A stretch of 5,097 nt of DNA from NCBI GenBank assembly GCA_903908015.1, contig CAIVQI010000044.1:1-5097 (forward strand). Reading direction: 5' to 3'. The stretch is from an uncultured Bacteroidota bacterium. Its GTDB lineage: Bacteria > Bacteroidota > Bacteroidia > UBA7662. This document shows positions 1 to 5,097 of this stretch, in pieces. Within the stretch, counting starts at the first letter, position 1. Each line of letters opens with the position of its first letter. The position numbers and the translations under genes are program-made. The notes below the pieces were generated by a model. That model had not been told where the DNA came from. It made no database searches and saw only the letters and a list, made by a program, of their open reading frames with translations.

Positions 1-152
1 AGTACGGGGACGGTAAGCGCATCTTCCGAATGTCGCCACTGCACCACCACTTCGAATTGGGGGGCATTCCAGAGCCCAAAATTGTGACCCGTTTTTGGAT
101 CGTAGCCATTCTCCTGGTGCTGGTGGCAGTAGCCCTGCTCAAGCTCAGATAA
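1..152 (+). CDS. mraY: MraY, phospho-N-acetylmuramoyl-pentapeptide-transferase (C-terminal end only)
   Basis: The frame is read from base 3 and gives 49 residues before TAA at 150-152; the rest of the gene lies before the window. MraY is the integral membrane enzyme that transfers phospho-MurNAc-pentapeptide from UDP to undecaprenyl phosphate, making lipid I. Visible here are the MSPLHHHFE stretch, which matches the conserved histidine motif of the last cytoplasmic loop, then PEPKIVTRFWIV and a final hydrophobic helix (about ILLVLVAVALL) ending in KLR. The KIVTRFWIV wording and the short basic end after the last helix are typical of Bacteroidota MraY. The gene is followed 45 bases later by murD, as usual in this cluster, and is probably co-transcribed with it. 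The identity is firm. The truncation is only the window edge. Confidence 0.96.
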   Translation, partial: YGDGKRIFRMSPLHHHFELGGIPEPKIVTRFWIVAILLVLVAVALLKLR

Positions 153-182
153 GTTCATACAACCATCAGCTCATTGTCACTT

Positions 183-188
183 GAGAAG
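183..188 (+). promoter_or_regulatory. Weak purine-rich ribosome-binding candidate for murD
   Basis: GAGAAG lies 9 bases before ATG 198 and is the only purine-rich tract in the 45-base gap after mraY. It favours ATG 198 over the upstream TTG at 174. Bacteroidota often initiate without a clear Shine-Dalgarno sequence, so this is only suggestive. Confidence 0.3.
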
Positions 189-197
189 ACATACAAC

Positions 198-1544
198 ATG
201 ACCCCAGAGATACTCATATTAGGCGGTGGCGAAAGTGGCGTGGGGGCAGCCCATTTGGCGGTAGCCAAAGGCTTACGGGTACGCCTGAGCGACACTGGAG
301 TGGTACGGGATTCATTCGCCGAGGAACTCAATCAGCTGGATATTCCTTGGGAATCCGGAGGGCACAGCAAAGAGAAATGGGGGCAAATCTCCATGGTGGT
401 GAAGAGTCCGGGCATCCCCGACGATGCAGCTGTAGTGGTTGAATTACGGAAGAAGGGCATCCCAGTGATCAGTGAAATCGAATTTGCCGCCCAACATACC
501 AAGGCACGGTTAATCGGAATTACGGGTACCAATGGCAAGACCACAACAACCCTTCTCACCGCAGATATTTTTCGGAAGGCGGGTTGGAATATGGCATGCG
601 CGGGCAATGTTGGAAACAGTTTCGCGCGATCCGTAGCCGAGGCTGAAGTGGATCGGGACCTCTACGTATTGGAAATCAGCAGTTTCCAGCTTGATGGTAT
701 GTTCAACACACGGCTCGATGTGGGGGTCATCACCAACATCACACCCGATCATCTCGATCGCTACCAATACCGCATGGAGAATTATGTGCAATCCAAGTTG
801 CGTATAGCCCAGAACATGCGCGCGACCGAAACACTCATCTACTGTTCCGATGACCCCATCAGCTGCGAGGCCTTGTCGCGGGCCGATGCCATCAACGCCC
901 GCCGCATGGGCTTTGGATTACATAAAACACCAAATTCTGGTGCCTGGATCGAAAACAACCAAATAGTTCTGCATAAACCCAACGAAGATATGTATATACC
1001 CATCGATGATTTGTCGCTCAAAGGCAAACACAACACCCTCAATGCCATGGCGGCTGCCCTGCCCGCCAGATTGTTCGACATCCGCAACGAAGTCATCCGC
1101 GACAGCTTGTCTCGATTCGAGGCCATCGAGCACCGACTCGAGCCGGTGGCGACCATAAAGGGTGTCGAATACATCAACGACAGTAAGGCCACGAATGTCA
1201 ATTCGGCTTGGTATGCCCTCGAAAGCATTTCGAAGCCCATCGTGTGGATCGCCGGTGGTACAGACAAAGGCAACGACTATTCCGTCTTGGTGGACCTCGT
1301 TCCCGGACGCGTGAAGGCACTCATTTGCATGGGGATCGACAACCGCCTCTTGCACGATGCCTTTTCGGATGTGATTCCCGTGATGGTGAACACTGCATCT
1401 ATGGAAGAAAGCGTGCGCATGGCCTATCACTTGGCTGAAAAGGGTGATGTCGTGTTGCTTTCACCGGCCTGTGCCAGCTTCGATTTGTTTCAGAATTATG
1501 AGGATCGGGGCAGGCAATTCAAAAAGTACGTTAAAATGCTGTAG
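198..1544 (+). CDS. murD: MurD, UDP-N-acetylmuramoyl-L-alanine--D-glutamate ligase
   Basis: MurD is the cytoplasmic ATP-dependent ligase that adds D-Glu to UDP-MurNAc-L-Ala. From ATG 198 it has 448 residues, the usual length. The N-terminal UDP-binding Rossmann domain starts at once with ILILGGGESGVGAA (residues 5-18). The ATP-binding domain carries the P-loop GITGTNGKTTTT at about 107-118 (Lys114), LEISSFQLD at 158-166 and NITPDHLDRY at 180-189. Lys200 in YVQSKLRI matches the lysine that is carbamylated in the E. coli enzyme. The C-terminal domain begins near EAIEHRLE (308-315), followed by NDSKATN (327-333), IAGGTDKG (351-358) and SPACASFDLFQNYEDRG (422-438). The frame is also open upstream to a TTG at 174, but those eight extra residues are not expected for the family, so ATG 198 is preferred. 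All key residues are present and the enzyme should be active. Confidence 0.97.
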   Translation: MTPEILILGGGESGVGAAHLAVAKGLRVRLSDTGVVRDSFAEELNQLDIPWESGGHSKEKWGQISMVVKSPGIPDDAAVVVELRKKGIPVISEIEFAAQHTKARLIGITGTNGKTTTTLLTADIFRKAGWNMACAGNVGNSFARSVAEAEVDRDLYVLEISSFQLDGMFNTRLDVGVITNITPDHLDRYQYRMENYVQSKLRIAQNMRATETLIYCSDDPISCEALSRADAINARRMGFGLHKTPNSGAWIENNQIVLHKPNEDMYIPIDDLSLKGKHNTLNAMAAALPARLFDIRNEVIRDSLSRFEAIEHRLEPVATIKGVEYINDSKATNVNSAWYALESISKPIVWIAGGTDKGNDYSVLVDLVPGRVKALICMGIDNRLLHDAFSDVIPVMVNTASMEESVRMAYHLAEKGDVVLLSPACASFDLFQNYEDRGRQFKKYVKML

Positions 1545-1603
1545 GAAATAGTGTAAATAAATTATAATATAACACATAAATAACAATATATACTTTTAAT
1601 AAA
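1545..1603 (+). promoter_or_regulatory. AT-rich murD-ftsW gap, possible promoter or translation-enhancing leader
   Basis: Only 7 of these 59 bases are G or C, in sharp contrast to the GC-balanced genes on both sides. The stretch just before the ftsW ATG (TACTTTTAATAAA) is A/T-rich, as expected for Bacteroidota initiation regions, which rely on upstream adenines rather than on a Shine-Dalgarno sequence. TACTTTTA at 1591-1598 resembles the Bacteroidota -7 element TAnnTTTG but lacks the final G, is only 5 bases from the start codon and has no matching TTTG-type element about 20 bases upstream. TATAAT occurs at 1563-1568 without a convincing -35 box. No GC-rich hairpin of terminator type is present, so read-through from murD is likely. 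Confidence 0.3.
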
Positions 1604-2794
1604 ATGAGTGCTTTGCTGTCCATTAACCTCAGGGGCGACCGGTATATCTGGTTGATTGCTGGTTTGTTGATGCTGGCCTCGACTTTATTGGTTTATTCGG
1701 CTACGGGAAGTCTCGCACACCGTCAGCGCAACAGCGATACAGAGTACTTCTTATTTAGGCACATCGGCATTTCAGGCCTCGGACTCATCCTGATGTTTGC
1801 CGTACACCACATACCTTATAAATATTTTGGTAGGATCGCCCAGTTTGGATGGATACCTGCGATTCTCCTGCTGCTTTATACCCTAATGAAGGGGACCGAA
1901 TTAAACGACGCCAGCCGATGGGTCGAAATTCCCTTATTGGGGGTGAGTTTTCAATCATCGGAATGGGCCCGTTTCGCGATTGTGCTCTTCCTAGCCCGGT
2001 TTTTGTCGCGCCATCAGGAAGAGATCGACCAATGGAAGGCGATCTTTTTGCCCCTGATTCTGCCGGTCGGATTGACCTTCCTGCTCATTGCACCCGACAA
2101 CTTATCTTCGGCGGCGCTCTTCCTTTTGGTGGTGTTGTTGATGCTCGGCGTGGGATCCGTACGTTTCAAGCACCTCTTCGTACTCATTTTTGGTTGCGCT
2201 TTTTTCATCAGCACCTTCGTTGCCATCGCTTATCATTTTGATTGGTTCAGGTCCAAAACCTGGGTGAGTCGCATCGAAACATTCCTTTCCAGCGACCTGA
2301 GCAGAGAACCCGAGCAAATCACCCATGCACGTATCGCGATTGTGACGGGTGGTCTGCTGGGCAAGGGTCCGGGCAAAAGCACCCAGCGCAACTTCTTGCC
2401 ACAGGCGTATAACGATTTCATTTATGCGACCCTCCTCGAAGAGTACGGCATTGTGGGCGGGGCGGTCATTTGCATACTCTATTTAGGGTTGCTCTTGCGT
2501 GTACTGCGCGCCATTCATCGATCAGACAATTTGTTCGGTAGCCTACTGGCTGCCGGATTGACGATGATGCTCACGGTTCAGGCACTGGCCAATATGGCGG
2601 TGGCAGTGGGACTCGTGCCAGTGACTGGTCAATCACTCCCGTTGGTGAGCTGGGGCGGTACCTCTGTATTGTTCACCTGCATCTCACTCGGCATCATACT
2701 GAGTGTTTGTCGCGACGCCAATTCTGATCCATACCAAGAGCGCCAGCACAACACGACTGATAGGATCGATACATCAACCGCCTTGCCTGCATGA
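1604..2794 (+). CDS. ftsW: FtsW, septal peptidoglycan glycosyltransferase (SEDS family)
   Basis: FtsW is a polytopic membrane protein of the SEDS family (shape, elongation, division, sporulation). It polymerises lipid II into glycan strands at the septum together with a class B penicillin-binding protein; an earlier proposal had it as a lipid II flippase. The 396 residues fit the family, with about ten hydrophobic segments between residues 13 and 368. Visible motifs are YSATGS (31-36), NDASRW (101-106), KIA-type helix THARIAIVTGGLLGKGPG (240-257), STQRNFLPQAYNDFIYA (259-275) and the C-terminal signature NMAVAVGLVPVTGQ (330-343), then SLPLVSWGGTS (344-354). Asp271 in NDFIYA aligns with the essential Asp of SEDS polymerases (Asp297 in E. 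coli FtsW). The motif set and dcw position argue for FtsW rather than RodA. A polar tail of about 27 residues follows the last helix. The stop overlaps the murG start by four bases (ATGA), suggesting coupled translation. Confidence 0.96.
   Translation: MSALLSINLRGDRYIWLIAGLLMLASTLLVYSATGSLAHRQRNSDTEYFLFRHIGISGLGLILMFAVHHIPYKYFGRIAQFGWIPAILLLLYTLMKGTELNDASRWVEIPLLGVSFQSSEWARFAIVLFLARFLSRHQEEIDQWKAIFLPLILPVGLTFLLIAPDNLSSAALFLLVVLLMLGVGSVRFKHLFVLIFGCAFFISTFVAIAYHFDWFRSKTWVSRIETFLSSDLSREPEQITHARIAIVTGGLLGKGPGKSTQRNFLPQAYNDFIYATLLEEYGIVGGAVICILYLGLLLRVLRAIHRSDNLFGSLLAAGLTMMLTVQALANMAVAVGLVPVTGQSLPLVSWGGTSVLFTCISLGIILSVCRDANSDPYQERQHNTTDRIDTSTALPA
2791..2794 (+). other. ATGA start-stop overlap between ftsW and murG
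   Basis: The ATG that begins the murG frame shares bases with the TGA that ends ftsW. This kind of overlap usually means translational coupling, and it supports the choice of 2791 over the internal Met at 2821, which would leave only two residues before SGGGTGGH. Confidence 0.85.
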
Positions 2795-3912
2795 AAAAAG
2801 CCCAAGCCATATTAAAAGTGATGGTCAGCGGCGGCGGCACGGGCGGACATATTTTCCCGGCCATCAGCATCGCGCAGGCCTTGCTCAGGCATGTGCCCAA
2901 TGCCCGGATCGAATTTGTGGGTGCGCTGGGGCGAATGGAGATGACCCGAGTGCCTCAGGCGGGTTTTCCGATCAGCGGACTCTGGATCAGCGGTTGGCAG
3001 CGAGGCGAATGGCTGAGCAATCTGACCCTCCCCCTCAAACTCATTTTCAGTCTCTGGCAGGCGCTTCGTCTGTTGGCCATCCACCGCCCACAGGCCGTTG
3101 TGGGTGTAGGGGGATACGCCAGCGCCCCACTCTTGCTGGTGGCGCAATGGCTGGGCATTCCCACCTTCATACAAGAACAAAACGCGCACGCTGGTTTGAG
3201 TAACCGATGGCTCGGACGGCGCGTTCGGCGGGCTTGGGTGGCCTTTGAGGGGATGGACCGATTTTTTAGTCCCCCTACACTGCGCATCACCGGCAATCCA
3301 GTGCGTGGCGACCTGCTATCGCCCTTGCCAAGCCGACAAGAAGCACTACGGTATTTCGGATTTCAAGGCGAAGAACCTGTTCTTTTGGTGGTTGGGGGAA
3401 GTCTGGGTGCACGCATCCTGAATCAGTGCACCTGCGACGCACTTCCCTTATTCCAACAAGCAGGTGTTCGGGTGATCTGGCAAACCGGCAAACATTTTGC
3501 CTCTCAGGCAGCAGCGGCGGTAGAGGGAATGCCAAAAGGCTGGGTTTGGACCAGCGCCTTCATCGACAGCATGCCCATGGCGTATGCGGCGGCTGATTTG
3601 GTGGTCTCCCGGGCCGGTGCCGGAACGCTTTCCGAACTGGCTGTCGTGGGTAAGCCTGCGATTTTGGTGCCCTCCCCCTACGTGGCCGAAGACCACCAAA
3701 CCCGAAACGCACAAGTGTTCGTGGGTGATGGCGCCGCGCTCGTGGTGCCGGAACACCATGCAGGCGGACCAAAAGGTCAATTGATGCCCTTGGTCTTTGA
3801 AGTCATCAAGGACCAGGCGCGCTTAGCCAATATGCAGCAAGCACTTCAGAAACACGACCGCAGACGGGCAGCCGATGACATAGCGAAGGATCTGTTGAAC
3901 GAAATAGGGTGG
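2791..3912 (+). other. murG: MurG part of the fused frame (undecaprenyldiphospho-muramoylpentapeptide beta-N-acetylglucosaminyltransferase)
   Basis: This part is a full-length GT-B fold glycosyltransferase (GT28 family), about 374 residues against the usual 355-370. The N-terminal lipid-I-binding half has SGGGTGGHIFPA (13-24, with the conserved His20), GGYAS (107-111), QEQNAHAGLSN (128-138) and GNPVR (168-172). The C-terminal UDP-GlcNAc-binding half has GGSLGARILN (202-211), WQTGK (230-234), FIDSM (257-261), SRAGAGTLSE (273-282) and VPSPYVAEDHQTRNA (293-307). The part ends in a charged helix (about 338-372) that is the normal MurG C-terminus. No catalytic motif is missing, so it should be active if the fusion folds. 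The VAEDHQT wording is characteristic of Bacteroidota MurG. Confidence 0.95.
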
Positions 3913-5097
3913 ACTTATTCATCCCCTATGAGGGATTTATTCAGCTACGAACAGGTGTATTTCATGGGAATCGGCGGCATTGGCATGAGTGCCCTGGCCC
4001 TGTGGTTTCAGGCGCAAGGTCGCCATGTGGGGGGCTACGACCGACAAATCAACAGTGTCGGTCTGGCCTTACAGGCCAAAGGCATTGCCATAACAACCAG
4101 TCCCGATGCAGGGGCCATTCCACATGGGTTTCGCGCGGCACAGACCACCCTGGTCGTACGCACGCCGGCCGTTTCCGATCAGCACCCACAATTGAAGTGG
4201 TTCGCCCAACAGGGATTCCGGCTGAGCAAAAGAGCGGAGGTGCTGGGCGAAATATCACGCTCTATACCCACCTTGGCGGTGGCGGGTACCCATGGAAAAA
4301 CCACGACCTCGGTACTCCTCGCGCACCTGCTTCAGGAGTCAGGAATGCATTTTACCGCCATTTTGGGCGGTGTTTCATCCAATTTCGGCTCAAATTATTG
4401 GTCGACCGGCAAGCAGTGGCTGGTCACCGAGGCCGATGAATACGATCGATCCTTTCTCCATCTGCATCCGCATGCAGCGGTCATCACCGGAACCGATGCC
4501 GACCACCTCGACATCTACCAAAGTGCATCATCCTTGATTGAGGCTTATGAGCAGTTTGCGCATCAAGTTCAGCACACGCTCCTGGTGCACACCTCAGCGC
4601 AGTTCAGTACAGCGAAATGGCCCGGGGCCGTGCGTTATGGAGAGGGCGGCGCTGTTTGGGCACATGAAGTACGGGCAGATGGACTGGGCATGCGGTTCGA
4701 CTACCATGGACCACAGATGATCCCTGATCTATTCTTGCCCATGGGCGGGCGTCATAATGTGGATAATGCCTTAGCGGCCATAACAATCGCCCTAGAAATC
4801 GGTGTACAGCCCACCCAGATCGCCCCGGCATTAAATTCATTTAAGGCTGTAAAAAGAAGGTTTGAATATCGCTATAACAATAATAACATTATATTCATCG
4901 ATGATTACGCCCATCATCCTACAGAAATTGATGCGTTCCTCTCAGGGGTGCGACTATTGCATCCAGGGCGCTCCATATTGGGCATCTTCCAGCCACATTT
5001 GTTTACCCGTACCCGCGATTTTCTTGATGGATTCGCCAAAAGCTTGTCGGCCCTCGATGAATGCCGCATCCTGCCCATCTATCCCGCACGTGAGGAG
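2791..5097 (+). CDS. MurG-MurC fusion: lipid II GlcNAc transferase joined to UDP-MurNAc--L-alanine ligase (3' end outside window)
   Basis: One frame runs from ATG 2791 to the window edge, 769 codons, with no stop. Residues 1 to about 374 are a complete MurG and residues from about 380 are MurC, still open at its C-terminal domain. MurG works on the inner membrane face and turns lipid I into lipid II. MurC is soluble and starts the stem peptide by adding L-Ala to UDP-MurNAc. In most Bacteroidota these are two adjacent genes in the same order. The joining segment is very short (roughly GWTYSSP, 373-379) and a Met codon at 3928 sits where a separate MurC would begin. The start at 2791 is supported by the ATGA overlap with ftsW and by the usual distance to GGGTGGH. 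Alternatives are two separate proteins by internal initiation at 3928, or a one-base error hiding a stop near 3910. The domain identities are sure; the physical fusion is what the sequence shows but is unproven. Confidence 0.8.
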   Translation, partial: MKKAQAILKVMVSGGGTGGHIFPAISIAQALLRHVPNARIEFVGALGRMEMTRVPQAGFPISGLWISGWQRGEWLSNLTLPLKLIFSLWQALRLLAIHRPQAVVGVGGYASAPLLLVAQWLGIPTFIQEQNAHAGLSNRWLGRRVRRAWVAFEGMDRFFSPPTLRITGNPVRGDLLSPLPSRQEALRYFGFQGEEPVLLVVGGSLGARILNQCTCDALPLFQQAGVRVIWQTGKHFASQAAAAVEGMPKGWVWTSAFIDSMPMAYAAADLVVSRAGAGTLSELAVVGKPAILVPSPYVAEDHQTRNAQVFVGDGAALVVPEHHAGGPKGQLMPLVFEVIKDQARLANMQQALQKHDRRRAADDIAKDLLNEIGWTYSSPMRDLFSYEQVYFMGIGGIGMSALALWFQAQGRHVGGYDRQINSVGLALQAKGIAITTSPDAGAIPHGFRAAQTTLVVRTPAVSDQHPQLKWFAQQGFRLSKRAEVLGEISRSIPTLAVAGTHGKTTTSVLLAHLLQESGMHFTAILGGVSSNFGSNYWSTGKQWLVTEADEYDRSFLHLHPHAAVITGTDADHLDIYQSASSLIEAYEQFAHQVQHTLLVHTSAQFSTAKWPGAVRYGEGGAVWAHEVRADGLGMRFDYHGPQMIPDLFLPMGGRHNVDNALAAITIALEIGVQPTQIAPALNSFKAVKRRFEYRYNNNNIIFIDDYAHHPTEIDAFLSGVRLLHPGRSILGIFQPHLFTRTRDFLDGFAKSLSALDECRILPIYPAREE
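3928..5097 (+). other. murC: MurC part of the fused frame (UDP-N-acetylmuramate--L-alanine ligase), partial at window end
   Basis: From Met380 of the fused frame, about 390 residues of a typical 455-470 are visible. The UDP-binding domain opens with VYFMGIGGIGMSALA (389-403). KRAEVLGEI (480-488) closes it. The ATP-binding domain shows the P-loop GTHGKTTT (499-506, Lys503), EADEYDRSFL (547-556) and DADHLDIY (569-576). GGRHNVDNALAA (652-663) follows, then KRRFEY (688-693), DDYAHHPTEI (704-713) and FQPHLFTRTRDF (733-744). The last residues in the window, YPAREE, are the usual MurC segment of the ligand-binding third domain. All visible ATP-binding residues are intact. ATG 3928 would be the ordinary murC start in a non-fused arrangement; no Shine-Dalgarno sequence is seen before it, which is not decisive in this phylum. 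Confidence 0.95.

Noticed and set aside
839..1430. Overlapping minus-strand open frames of 144 and 170 codons (839-1273 and 918-1430)
   Set aside because: They lie wholly inside murD, whose protein is conserved along its full length, and their translations show no recognisable domain.
1561..1568. ATTATAAT palindrome and TATAAT as a terminator or sigma-70 type promoter
   Set aside because: The palindrome is 8 bases of A/T only, too weak for a hairpin terminator, and there is no -35 partner at the right distance; TATAAT is also not the usual Bacteroidota promoter element.
2703..3203. A 166-codon + strand frame across the ftsW-murG junction
   Set aside because: It is an out-of-frame shadow of two clearly conserved genes, rich in Pro, Arg, Gln and His with no domain pattern.
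2791..3930. Frameshift or pseudogene inside murG
   Set aside because: Every conserved MurG motif is found in order in one frame with no gap, so the gene part is intact; only the missing stop is unusual.
3909..4439. A 176-codon + strand frame starting near the MurG-MurC junction
   Set aside because: The MurC motifs (GIGGIGMS, GTHGKTTT) are in another frame; this one has no family signature and is a shadow.
4900..5097. Truncated murC as a biological truncation
   Set aside because: The frame is still open and still matches MurC at the last base, so the window edge explains the missing end.

Overview
This window is a piece of the division and cell-wall (dcw) cluster, read entirely on the + strand. 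In order it holds the 3' end of mraY, then complete murD, complete ftsW, and one long open frame that begins as murG and runs without any stop into murC until the window ends. The gene order mraY-murD-ftsW-murG-murC, with no murF between mraY and murD, points to the phylum Bacteroidota. Wording inside the proteins agrees: KIVTRFWIV near the MraY C-terminus, ESGVGAA and WIAGGTDKG in MurD, VPSPYVAEDHQTRNA in MurG, and EADEYDRSFL with DADHLDIY in MurC. Base composition is moderate to fairly high in GC for that phylum. I cannot name the genus.

Layout: bases 1-152 are the last 49 codons of mraY. After a 45-base gap, murD most likely starts at ATG 198 and ends at 1544. A very AT-rich 59-base gap (7 G/C of 59) leads to ftsW (1604-2794). 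ftsW overlaps the next gene by four bases (ATGA, 2791-2794). From 2791 to 5097 there are 769 sense codons without a stop. Residues 1 to about 374 form a full-length MurG, and residues from about 380 onward form MurC, cut by the window edge at about residue 390 of the MurC part.

Together these proteins carry a peptidoglycan precursor from cytoplasm to membrane to wall. MurC adds L-Ala to UDP-MurNAc and MurD adds D-Glu. MraY moves the phospho-MurNAc-pentapeptide onto undecaprenyl phosphate (lipid I), and MurG adds GlcNAc to make lipid II. FtsW polymerises lipid II at the septum.

The main point of interest is the apparent MurG-MurC fusion. It joins the last cytoplasmic-face step of precursor synthesis to the first amino-acid ligation. 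The junction is only about 5-8 residues, still holds a Met codon exactly where a normal MurC would begin, and has a TGG codon one base away from a stop. It therefore looks like either a recent stop-loss fusion or a one-base sequencing error, and these two need to be separated. Apart from this, the genes look ordinary. No RNA genes, mobile elements, CRISPR arrays or clear terminators were seen.
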